From Megasphaera lornae (lineage in GTDB: Bacteria; Bacillota; Negativicutes; Veillonellales; Megasphaeraceae), in assembly GCF_000214495.1 (NCBI RefSeq), contig NZ_AFIJ01000007.1, positions 84,046 through 148,045 of the forward strand: a stretch of 64,000 bases of DNA. Reading direction: 5' to 3'. This document shows positions 18,303 through 27,024 of the stretch, in pieces. Position 1 is the stretch's first letter. Each line of letters opens with the position of its first letter. The translations under genes and the position numbers were made by a program. Under the pieces are notes generated by a model, which was not told where the DNA came from, searched no databases, and saw only the letters and a program-made list of their open reading frames with translations.

Positions 18303-18331
18303 ATTATACGAATAAAAGTCGCTACATGCAA
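18303..18331 (-). promoter_or_regulatory. Promoter of the gntK-gnd-rpiR operon
   Basis: Minus strand TTGCAT (18326-18331), 17-base spacer, TATAAT (18303-18308). The upstream AT-rich stretch (18332-18374) would hold a regulator site, but no clear inverted repeat stands out. Confidence 0.75.
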
Positions 18332-18374
18332 CATTGTTTTCATTTTATTATTATAGTATTGATACGATGACATC

Positions 18375-18411
18375 AAAAAATGAGGGTCTTCTTATGAAGA
18401 CCCTCATTTTT
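18375..18411 (-). terminator. Rho-independent terminator after ctpA
   Basis: Near-perfect hairpin, arms AAAAATGAGGGTCTTC and its complement around a four-base loop, with T6 on the minus strand. Closes the ftsE-ftsX-envC-ctpA operon. Confidence 0.9.
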
Positions 18412-18433
18412 ATGATACCGCACGCCCCTTAGC

Positions 18434-19705
18434 TCAATCCAAAGGAATCGCCGTTACAGTACCGCTCTTTTTATATGTCGGATCCAACCACTGTAACGCG
18501 GCATCAAAGGTTTCATCTACCACTGCTTGCGAATGTTCCGGCACCGCCTGATCCGGAATAATGCCGGTACCGTCAATTTCACGTCCCGAACTGGTATGAT
18601 ATTTCGCAATCGTCAATTTAATAGCCTGTTGCGAAGACAATTCATACATATTTTGCACCGTTCCTTTGCCATAAGAACGAGTTCCGAATACCTTACCCAA
18701 ATGTAAATCCTGAATATCACCGGCAATAATTTCCGACGCACTCGCCGACTGCCGATTAATTAATACTGCAATGGGCAAGGTCCGGTCCGTCCCCGCCGCT
18801 TTAAAACGCTGTTGCTTACCGCCGGTAGTAGTAAACGAAATAATCGTACTGTTTTTCGGTACAAAATTCGTCGCCACGCCTACCGCCTCTTCCACTAAAC
18901 CGCCGGGATTATTGCGCAAATCCAAAATAAGTTTTTTCATCCCTTGTTTCCGTAAAGACGCGTACACTTGTGTAAAATCACGTGCTGAATTTTCACTGAA
19001 TCCGTAAATCCGAATATACGCCACTTCTGAATGCGGAATCATGCGCCCTTTGACCATTTTAATTTGCAAATTTTGTCGTACCAGCGTAACTTGTCGGGAA
19101 ACGCCGTCACGAACTATCGTTAACACTACTTTAGAGCCCAACGGTCCGCGAATTTTTTCCGCAATCGTTTCCAACGAGTCTTGCGCTGCCGAAACGCCGT
19201 TAATCGCCGTAATGCAATCCCCTTTACGAAGATGAGCCTGTTGTGCCGGCGAAGGGGTTTCCGTATCCAGCAACATTTGTATAACAACCGCACCGTCATT
19301 ATTTTTTCCTATCACTACCCCTACACCGGCATAAGAAGCCCCGATTTGCTGCTTAAATGCCGCCAAATCCTCCGCATTCATATACGTGGAATGCCGATCT
19401 CCCAACGAAGCAACCGCCCCGCTTAAAAGCCCGTCAAACAACTTTTTTTGTGCCACTGTACCGGCATATTGTGTACGCACCAATTCCATCGCCTTATACA
19501 GACGAAACATCGCCCACGGCGTTGCAAAAAATACGTACGAAATCAAGCCGGTGAGAACTACAAAACCGCCTACAAAAGTTACCGAAAAACGCAATATGCG
19601 GGAAATATACGTATGTTTTTTCACGGCTGCAGTCGTCGACACGTCGACCCGTTTTTCCTCGTGTACCTGCCGCCATAACGAAAATAATCTGAACTTACCT
19701 TTCAT
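18434..19705 (-). CDS. ctpA: S41-family C-terminal processing peptidase CtpA
   Basis: Membrane-anchored serine protease that cuts proteins near their C-termini in the periplasm. 423 aa: cytoplasmic N-terminus, one membrane segment (about residues 38-60), a PDZ domain (about 125-205, with GVGVVIG and LRKGDCITAINGV), then the S41 catalytic domain with LDLRNNPGG, the serine in RQSASASEI and the lysine in GTRSYGKGTVQ. Ten bases after envC, so last gene of the operon. In other bacteria Ctp proteases tune peptidoglycan hydrolases, which fits its place beside envC and ftsEX. Confidence 0.92.
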   Translation of the reverse strand: MKGKFRLFSLWRQVHEEKRVDVSTTAAVKKHTYISRILRFSVTFVGGFVVLTGLISYVFFATPWAMFRLYKAMELVRTQYAGTVAQKKLFDGLLSGAVASLGDRHSTYMNAEDLAAFKQQIGASYAGVGVVIGKNNDGAVVIQMLLDTETPSPAQQAHLRKGDCITAINGVSAAQDSLETIAEKIRGPLGSKVVLTIVRDGVSRQVTLVRQNLQIKMVKGRMIPHSEVAYIRIYGFSENSARDFTQVYASLRKQGMKKLILDLRNNPGGLVEEAVGVATNFVPKNSTIISFTTTGGKQQRFKAAGTDRTLPIAVLINRQSASASEIIAGDIQDLHLGKVFGTRSYGKGTVQNMYELSSQQAIKLTIAKYHTSSGREIDGTGIIPDQAVPEHSQAVVDETFDAALQWLDPTYKKSGTVTAIPLD

Positions 19706-19715
19706 ACACTATCAC

Positions 19716-20963
19716 CTACAAAAATGATAAGGGATTAACGGGCGTACCGTTACGCCGTACTTCAAAGTGAATGTGCGGTCCCGTTACATTGCCGGTAGCC
19801 CCCGAGCGTGCCACCACCTGTCCTTTAGCCACACTTTGTCCGGCATGAACCAATAAAGAACTGTTATGCGCATACAAGGTGGAAATACCGCCGCCATGGT
19901 CAATAATAACCGCATACCCGTACCCGCTTATCCAGCCGGCGGAAACGACAATTCCCGCATCCGCCGCATGTACGGGCGTGCCGGTTCCGACGCCGATATC
20001 AATACCGCTATGAAAGATACGCCGTCCGAAAATAGGATGAATACGATACCCGAACGGCGACGTAATGGGGCCGGACGCGGGCCATCCCAATCGTCCCGTA
20101 CCGGCCGGCACCGGTGCCGGCGGAATATAGACACTGCCGCTCTGTTTACTGCCGCTGCGAGCGGCCGCCGCCCGTCGCGCCGCTTCTTCCGCCATCCGTT
20201 TACGCGCCGCCGCTACGGCAGCAGCCGCCGCCCGATCCGCCGCACGTTTCCGTAACATTGCCCCGATTTGTGCCGATGAAGCCTCCAGTTCTTGATACGC
20301 TTTATCGGCCACCGCCTTGTCATGCTGTGCCTGATATAAAACCGCCTGTAATTCTTGTTTATGCTGTGCTATTTCCTGTTTTTTCTTAGCGGCCGCCGCC
20401 TGCAAAGAAAGTTGTCGCGCCCGTTCCGCTTCCAACTCGCTTTTCGCCTGATGAATAGCGTCGCGATGTACCCGAATGGAAGAGATAAGCTGCATATCGG
20501 ACACCACAATCCGCCGCAATAATTCTACCCGGGTAGCAAAATCATTAAAATCCTTGGCGCCTAAGACCACATCCAAATAATTCAATTGCCCATGCATATA
20601 AATTTCACGAATACGGCGTTGAAATACCGTTTCCCGTTGATCCAATTTCCCCTGTTCCTGTACTAATTTCGCCTGCGTAGTTTGAATATTTTTCTCAGTT
20701 TGTGCCAACTGTGCAGTAATATCCCGTTCTGCCGTTTCGGCGGCCGCCAATTGATCCTGAATCGTTTTCAACTTGGCAAACACATCGCCGATAACCGCCT
20801 GTGCCTGTTGACTTCGTTGCGCCTGTACCTGCATTTGACTTTTCACATTAGACAACCGATTATGCAAATCTTCATCAACGGCAAACGTCGTAATACACGG
20901 TGCCAGAAGAGCGGCCGTTACACAGGCGACAATATATTTTTTTTGTGCCTTAAACTCTATCAT
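19716..20963 (-). CDS. envC: Murein hydrolase activator EnvC-like, M23 (LytM) domain
   Basis: Periplasmic protein of 415 aa: signal peptide (about 1-28), long coiled coil (about 30-265, rich in Gln/Ala/Lys/Arg), a Pro-rich linker, and a C-terminal M23/LytM domain (about 295-415) with SPFGYRIHPIFGRRIFHSGIDIGV, DHGGGISTLYAH and GPHIHFEVR. The HxxxD, HxxxH-type and HxH metal ligands (H..GIDIG, YAH, HIHFE) are all present, so it may be an active endopeptidase rather than the degenerate activator of E. coli. Directly follows ftsX, consistent with FtsEX control from across the membrane. Confidence 0.9.
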   Translation of the reverse strand: MIEFKAQKKYIVACVTAALLAPCITTFAVDEDLHNRLSNVKSQMQVQAQRSQQAQAVIGDVFAKLKTIQDQLAAAETAERDITAQLAQTEKNIQTTQAKLVQEQGKLDQRETVFQRRIREIYMHGQLNYLDVVLGAKDFNDFATRVELLRRIVVSDMQLISSIRVHRDAIHQAKSELEAERARQLSLQAAAAKKKQEIAQHKQELQAVLYQAQHDKAVADKAYQELEASSAQIGAMLRKRAADRAAAAAVAAARKRMAEEAARRAAAARSGSKQSGSVYIPPAPVPAGTGRLGWPASGPITSPFGYRIHPIFGRRIFHSGIDIGVGTGTPVHAADAGIVVSAGWISGYGYAVIIDHGGGISTLYAHNSSLLVHAGQSVAKGQVVARSGATGNVTGPHIHFEVRRNGTPVNPLSFL

Positions 20964-20966
20964 ACC

Positions 20967-21845
20967 TTACACCTTCATATACCGTTTTAATGAAATTGTA
21001 CTGCCCACAGCGCCGATAATCATACTTAAAAGCAACAACCCTATACCGACCTGATACATAAAAGGATTCATTCCTACAAGCGGTAAAAACGCCAGGGAGT
21101 GATGAATTTCGGAAGTCACAAAGCGATAAAATTGCACTAATGCCGCATCGGCAATAACTCCGCCGATAAATCCCAGTAATAACCCTTCCAGCAAAAAGGG
21201 CCACCGAATAAACCAATTCGTTGCTCCCACATATTTCATAATACCGATTTCCTTACGCCGTGCAAAAACGGTCAGACGAATCGTATTGGAAATAATAAAC
21301 AACGTGGCTACGGTCAGTAATACAATCAGCGCCATCCCGCCCCAGCGGATGACCCGCGTTATATTTAAAAGCTGTTCAATAATTTCCTGTCCGTAATGCG
21401 AACTTTCCACTTCCGGATAGGTCGCTACAATTTGTGCCGCTTTTTTAACCGCTCCCGCCTGGGTAAAGGTAATTTCATACGAAGTAGGTAAAGGATTTTT
21501 TCCTTCCAAGGCTTCCAAAATGCCCGGCTGATCCTTCATCCGTTCTTTTAATTCCGTCATCGCCTGATCTTTATTGGTAAACTTGATTTGTCGTACTTCC
21601 GGAAGGGCTTTTAAGCGTTTCCCGACGCCCATTACCTGCTCCGTCGTTAAACCGTCTTTTAAATACACACTGATTTGTACTTGATTTTCCAAATTATCGG
21701 CAAAATTATCCAAATTCGCCACCATGATGGCAAAAATTCCCAATATAAAAAAAGAAAGAGCAACCGTCACAATGGATGCAATAGACATAAAGCTGTTACG
21801 CCAAAACGATTTACAGGCTTCCGACATAAAATACCTAATCTTCAT
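20967..21845 (-). CDS. ftsX: Cell division ABC transporter-like permease FtsX
   Basis: Membrane partner of FtsE; transmits ATPase activity to periplasmic murein hydrolase regulators. About 292 aa with the FtsX layout: membrane segment 1 (about 22-45), periplasmic loop (about 50-150, with NQVQISVYLKDGLT), then three membrane segments (about 170-195, 215-240, 265-285) including FARRKEIGIMKYVGAT. The start ATG at 21845 is inside the last codons of ftsE (11-base overlap) with a G-rich stretch before it; a longer reading into ftsE is unlikely. Confidence 0.93.
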   Translation of the reverse strand: MKIRYFMSEACKSFWRNSFMSIASIVTVALSFFILGIFAIMVANLDNFADNLENQVQISVYLKDGLTTEQVMGVGKRLKALPEVRQIKFTNKDQAMTELKERMKDQPGILEALEGKNPLPTSYEITFTQAGAVKKAAQIVATYPEVESSHYGQEIIEQLLNITRVIRWGGMALIVLLTVATLFIISNTIRLTVFARRKEIGIMKYVGATNWFIRWPFLLEGLLLGFIGGVIADAALVQFYRFVTSEIHHSLAFLPLVGMNPFMYQVGIGLLLLSMIIGAVGSTISLKRYMKV

Positions 21846-22521
21846 TGCTGTAGCCCCCCCGTAATTCATCTCGAATAATAGCGCCGTCCACAATTTCTAT
21901 GACCCTTTTATTCATCCAATCCACCATTTGTTTATCATGTGTCACCATGAGAACGGTGGTTCCCGTGTGGTTAATTTTTTTAAAAGTATCCATAATCCCT
22001 TTCGAAGTTTCAGGGTCCAAATTTCCTGTCGGTTCATCCGCAATCAATAACAACGGACGATTGACAATCGCTCTGGCAATGGCCACCCGCTGCTGTTCCC
22101 CGCCACTGAGTTTTTTGGGCAACATGTCCGCCTTTCCCAACAACCCGACCAGATCCAATACGGTACGCACCCGCTCTTTAATAACCCGACGGGAAGCCCC
22201 GATCACTTCCATGGCAAAGGCTACATTTTCTTCAGCCGTTTTGTTCGGCAATAAACGGAAATCCTGAAACACAATGCCCATTTTTCGCCGCAAATACGGC
22301 ACCTTGCTTTTCGGGAGAGAATTTACTTCAATCCCGTTCACCAGTACGGAACCGTCAGTAGGCACTTCTTCATGAGATAATAATTTAATCAATGTGGATT
22401 TACCGGCGCCGCTGGCCCCGACCACAAAAACAAACTCCCCTTTACCGATATGCAGGGACACCCGATCCAATGCGACAGAACCGTTATCATATGTTTTTGA
22501 TACATTTTTCAACTCAATCAT
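21835..22521 (-). CDS. ftsE: Cell division ATP-binding protein FtsE
   Basis: ABC ATPase of the FtsEX complex, 228 aa. Walker A GASGAGKST (about residues 35-43), Q-loop FQDFRLLP, ABC signature LSGGEQQRVAIARAI, Walker B LLIADEPTGNLD and the H-loop VTHD are all intact. GAGAGG six bases upstream supports the ATG at 22521 over a TTG six bases earlier. Located between csaB and ftsX. Confidence 0.95.
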   Translation of the reverse strand: MIELKNVSKTYDNGSVALDRVSLHIGKGEFVFVVGASGAGKSTLIKLLSHEEVPTDGSVLVNGIEVNSLPKSKVPYLRRKMGIVFQDFRLLPNKTAEENVAFAMEVIGASRRVIKERVRTVLDLVGLLGKADMLPKKLSGGEQQRVAIARAIVNRPLLLIADEPTGNLDPETSKGIMDTFKKINHTGTTVLMVTHDKQMVDWMNKRVIEIVDGAIIRDELRGGYSNED

Positions 22522-22549
22522 ACGCAACCTCTCTTTTTCTTATGCCCGC

Positions 22550-23683
22550 TTATACCAGACGACACCAACGCCGCCACGCCTTCCGCACGCCTTCTTTTCC
22601 TACCAACAGCCGGGCCGCTAAATACGTATTTCGCAACGATTGGCGACGCACATGCTGCAAGCGTTGCTGCACTGCCGGCGTCAAGCCGCCTTGCTGTAAC
22701 TGCCGCCGTACATTACCGATTACATCCGCCGCCTCGACCCGTTCCACCGTACCGCAAATTCCGGTACCGATCCCCGTCATAAAACTGTCAATTTTCGGAT
22801 CATACGACACCGCCGTTACCGGAACATGCACCAGCGAGGCAAATACCAACGCATGTAATCGATTGGCAATAACCGCATCCATACAAGCCATAAGGGACAT
22901 AAATTCGGCCGTATCATAAGCCTCCCGCAAAACCAATGCCGGCGTTTTCATCAAAGCCGCCACGGCTTCTCCCGCCTGCACATCCGCCGGATATTGCATC
23001 GGCACAAATATAATTTCCACATTTTCTTCCGTCTGCAACACATCCGCTGCCGCAGCAACGGCCGTTTTATATTGTTGTACGCCCCGCCATTCCCGCAACG
23101 AAATACCGACACGCCGGCGTGTGCCGTCACTGCCGGCACGGCGCAAAATTTCTTCCCCCGCTGTCGCCGTAACCGTCGGCATGGATAATACCGCATCGGC
23201 AGTCACGTGAATCGGCGGCACCGTAACGCCCATGGCCGTCAAATCACGTTTGGATTCCCGATCCCGCACACTAATCATCTGCACATGCTGTAACAACCGG
23301 CGAACCGCTTTTCTTGCCATACGACGACGTACGGGACCGATTCCCTGCGCATATAACATGACGGGCTTTCCCAATGCGACCGCCAATCCCATAATACTTA
23401 AATAATAATACAAACTGCGGGAACTGGTCACATCCTGCAATAAACTGCCGCCGCCGCTGATTACTAAGCTGCAGGCGGCCAAACTGCGCACAATGGCGAA
23501 AAAGTCGGTTCGTTTGACAGCCCGCACCCGGTGCCGAGTCGCCGTGGCGGCACAATTGCCGGTAATCACCGTAATCTCCGCTTGCGGATCCAATTGTCGC
23601 AACGTGTTGATAATAGCAGTCAACATCGCCTCATCTCCGGCATTGGCAAATCCATAGTATCCGGAAATAACAATCTTATTCAC
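22550..23683 (-). CDS. csaB: Polysaccharide pyruvyl transferase CsaB
   Basis: Adds ketal-linked pyruvate to cell-wall polysaccharide, the modification that SLH domains bind in other Firmicutes. 377 aa with the family opening ISGYYGFANAGDEAML, ISGGGSLLQD, YAQGIGPV and RDRESKRDL, then a C-terminal half with ISLREWRG and the NRLHALVFASLV motif. The start is GTG, overlapping the corrected end of the DUF5693 gene by 8 bases. Four SLH-domain porins occur 21-28 kb away, so a role in their anchoring is plausible; in Veillonella the reported SLH ligand is a peptidoglycan modification, so this remains open. Confidence 0.9.
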   Translation of the reverse strand: MNKIVISGYYGFANAGDEAMLTAIINTLRQLDPQAEITVITGNCAATATRHRVRAVKRTDFFAIVRSLAACSLVISGGGSLLQDVTSSRSLYYYLSIMGLAVALGKPVMLYAQGIGPVRRRMARKAVRRLLQHVQMISVRDRESKRDLTAMGVTVPPIHVTADAVLSMPTVTATAGEEILRRAGSDGTRRRVGISLREWRGVQQYKTAVAAAADVLQTEENVEIIFVPMQYPADVQAGEAVAALMKTPALVLREAYDTAEFMSLMACMDAVIANRLHALVFASLVHVPVTAVSYDPKIDSFMTGIGTGICGTVERVEAADVIGNVRRQLQQGGLTPAVQQRLQHVRRQSLRNTYLAARLLVGKEGVRKAWRRWCRLV

Positions 23684-25731
23684 CCTGATCCACCCGCTTT
23701 CCCAACCACGCCGTAAAGCGTGCCAGAACAGCTATGGCAATAATTAGGATCACACCGATAATCATCCCCATAATCCACCCGTTAATCCCGCGAATTACAG
23801 ACATCATAAGAGGCGTACGAATATGTGCAAACGTTTCTACCAGCGAACCGACGCCGATCGTTGCCGCAATCACGGCAAAAAAAATGCAATAATTGCGGCC
23901 ACCGTCTATACAAAGCACCCACCATAATAAAAAATGCCGGATGGCCGATAAGAAATTCCTTTTCCCGCGGTCTGGCATACAAAATATTTTCTAAAAACCG
24001 CCGCATAGCCACTTCCATCCCCGGCACGGGAACCCCTGCCGTATGACCGCTGCGGCCGACAAAAACATACGCAAATACCCCCAGTATTGCAACAATGATC
24101 AAGGTACTCATGCGCACGGGCAACTGTAAAAAATCCCGTATAAATTGTTTTCCTTCCTGCGGCGTGGCCAAACTATGCCCATACAACGGGAAGCGGCGCA
24201 AATAGCCGACAGCTACCAACAGCAGCGGCAGCACAAAGGTCAATTTCACTCCGCGATATACATCAAATTCCATAAAAAAGCGAATATTTCCCAACATACC
24301 GGCAATATATAAACCGCCTATAAATGCCAGTGCCACGGCTGCGGACACGCCGAGAATGCTGTCACGCAAAACATACCGGTAACCGCGTTTTTGCCGAATC
24401 GGTCGTTGCCGCCAATAATCCAATATTATCAGCATCGCTGCGACCGGTGCCGCCACCGCGCATCCCAGCGCCATGACCTGTAAAAACAGAGACCCCTTCG
24501 CAATCGCCGCGCCGCCGCAACCGAAAAGAATCCCCAACGCCGACAGCATATAATTATACCGATCCGCCAACGGCACCAGCAAATTCAACACCAGGACAAA
24601 GCCGCAGCAAGCCGCCGCCGCCACTGCCGCCAATAGGAGCCGATCGGGATAGTAAGGCGGCATGACGGATGCCCGTCCCAACGTATACCCGCGAGCTTGT
24701 AATTTTTGTGACACCGTGTGAATATAATCTAAATTTGTTTCCGTTAAATTTTTACCATGTAACGGCTTTTTATATAACGGATATAAATTAAAGCGTACAT
24801 TGCGTTCCAAATCACTGATATAATACCGCATCGAAGCTTCCCCCGGCTGAATCTTATCCAGCTCGTCTTTAGACATGGCATAGCCTCGTACCGTGTGATA
24901 TTGCAACAAATCGGCCAATTCATACATGCCGTCTTGCGGTTCATATTGCAGCTGCGTAGTCGCTTCAATCATATAAAACGGCAACTTTTCCTGTTGCATT
25001 CGCTTCGCCGTATGCTGCAACATACGATGTTCCGCCGTCGCCAGCGGAGTATACCCGAGCACGTCTTTACCTACAAACATAATACCCGATGCCCGTTTTA
25101 CCGCCTGTGCCCGTGCAAAGAAGTGATCCACCTGTGCAGGCACGGGATCGCCGTAATTAACAGGCCGCAAAACAACATAAAAACCGTGCTGATTAATAAC
25201 GGCCGCATCGGCACTTAAAATACCCAAATTGACATCGCCCAATTCGGGCATAACCCCGCGAACACCGGCAATACGATACGCCCCGTTACTCAGGTCCTTC
25301 GCATTGCCTGCCCCCAGACGCACTTGCAAATCCGACAATACTTCCGCAAAATACGGATCATTTTCCCGCTGCGGCTTGCCGATCACATAGTAATCATAGG
25401 TATGATCGGTAATCCCCAATTGAGGATAATATAACTGCGACCCCAAGCGGGTAACCACGGAAATATCGCCTCGCTGCGCCAATTTATTCAACGTCGCGTC
25501 ATACAGTGTAAAAGAGGTAATGCCGGCTTGCCGGCATGCAGCAAACATCGCTTCCATATCATACCCGTCATTGCGTGCCATACGTACTACGGCATCATAA
25601 TCCGCCGCCTGCTCAATCGTACGACTGTGTATTTCCACCTCATGACGCTGTACACACAATATAAGGGCACATACCAAGCCAACCAACACGGCTATTATCA
25701 TAAAATATTTGCTTTTTTTATTCTTTACCAT
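23676..25731 (-). CDS. DUF5693-family membrane protein, 3' end frameshifted
   Basis: Large membrane protein often found directly before csaB in Firmicutes. N-terminal membrane anchor (about residues 10-27), external domain (about 30-365), then a block of about seven membrane segments. As read, the frame ends at 23782 (649 aa) with a Cys/Arg-rich tail that looks unlike the rest. The expected hydrophobic C-terminus (FFAVIAATIGVGSLVE and a final membrane segment) continues in another frame to 23676. The switch falls at a run of eight A (plus strand) at 23877-23884; removing one base restores a protein of about 683 aa that overlaps csaB by 8 bases. Frame slippage, mutation or sequence error are all possible. 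AGGTGAGTAT precedes the ATG. Confidence 0.75.
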
Positions 25732-25785
25732 ATACTCACCTGTTTATTTTCCGCCTTGACGATTAAAAAAAACCGCCTTTGCGCC

Positions 25786-26920
25786 TTACCCGTTATACGG
25801 ATCTTGTCCTGCCGCCTTCCGATTCTTTTCCCGCTGCAAAAACCCTTCAATAAACTTATCCAACTCGCCGTCCATGACAGCTTGGGTATTCCCGGTTTCC
25901 ACATCGGTGCGATGATCTTTAACCAAATTATAAGGATGAAATACATACGAACGAATCTGACTGCCCCACTCAATAGCCTGATGGGTGCCGCCGATTTCAG
26001 CCTTAAGCTGCGCTTTCTTTTCCTCTTCCAACTCAAACAACTTGGCACGCAAATATTTCAAGCACATTTCTTTATTTTGTAACTGCGAACGTTCATTTTG
26101 GCACTGTACTACAATCCCCGTCGGCAAATGTGTCATACGAACAGCGGAACTTGTTTTATTTACATGCTGGCCGCCGGCGCCGGAAGCCCGAAAATAATCG
26201 ACCCGCACCTCATCCATATTAATTTTCACGTCCACATCATCGGGTAATTCGGGCATAACATCCACGGCAGTAAACGAAGTATGCCGTCGTGCCGCCGCAT
26301 CAAAAGGGGAAATACGAACTAAACGATGCACCCCTTTTTCCGATTTCAAATACCCGTACGCATACTCGCCGTCAACAGAAAACGTCGCACTTTTTACGCC
26401 CGCTTCATCGCCCGGCTGTAAATCCATAAGCCGCATAACATATCCGTTTCGCTCCGCCCACCGCGTATACATGCGAATCAGCATTTGTGTCCAATCTTGC
26501 GCCTCCGTACCGCCGGCGCCGGCATGAAACGTCACAATCGCATTACACCGATCATATTCGCCGGAAAGAAGCAATCGAATTTCCCGTTTTTCCACTTCTC
26601 CCGCCAACGCCTCATACTGCTTTTCAATGTCCGCCGTCAAAGAAGTATCCTTTTCTTCCATGGCCAACTCCAAATATTCACGTAAATCAGCCACCTGTTC
26701 CATCAGGGCCCGATGCCCCTGCACTTCTTCTTTCAACGCCGTCGCTTCTTGCGAAATGCGACGTGCCGTATCCGGATGATTCCAAAAATCGGGATCACTC
26801 ATTTGTATATCCAAGTCCATAATCCGCTCTTCTTTACGAGCTAAGTTAAAGTGAATCCCCGATTTCTTGTATTCTTTGTTGTAATTCCTCTAAAGGTTTT
26901 CGTAATTCTTCCAATAACAC
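25786..26920 (-). CDS. prfB: Peptide chain release factor 2, with programmed +1 frameshift
   Basis: Releases finished polypeptides at UGA and UAA codons. The main frame (26820-25786, 344 aa) has the RF2 core with the GGQ loop (SGAGGQHVNKT) and the tripeptide region for RF2 codon recognition. No start codon exists in that frame before 26820 except after a stop. Upstream, a 24-codon frame from the GTG at 26920 ends CTT TAA C (26851-26845); a +1 slip at CTT reads on as NLARKEERI into MDLDIQM, giving about 377 aa. A GGGG five bases before CTT could act as the stimulatory Shine-Dalgarno-like element. The in-frame stop is UAA, not the usual UGA. The GTG start is the least certain point. Confidence 0.88.
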
Positions 26921-26979
26921 AAGTCTCACCGTCTTTCCGCTTTTCTCACATAAAAATAAACGTATTTCTCGCTGTATAT

Positions 26980-27011
26980 AAAATGAGATTAGACCCGTCT
27001 AATCTCATTTT
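26980..27011 (-). terminator. Terminator between secA and prfB
   Basis: Perfect 14-base inverted repeat (AAAATGAGATTAGA and complement, four-base loop) 14 bases after the secA stop, with TTTTATAT following on the minus strand. Confidence 0.75.
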
Positions 27012-27024
27012 ATGCACACTGCCG

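Noticed and set aside
23782-23876. Cys/Arg-rich tail of the DUF5693 frame as a genuine zinc-binding end
   Set aside because: The tail begins exactly at the homopolymer, and the alternative frame gives a hydrophobic end that couples neatly with csaB.
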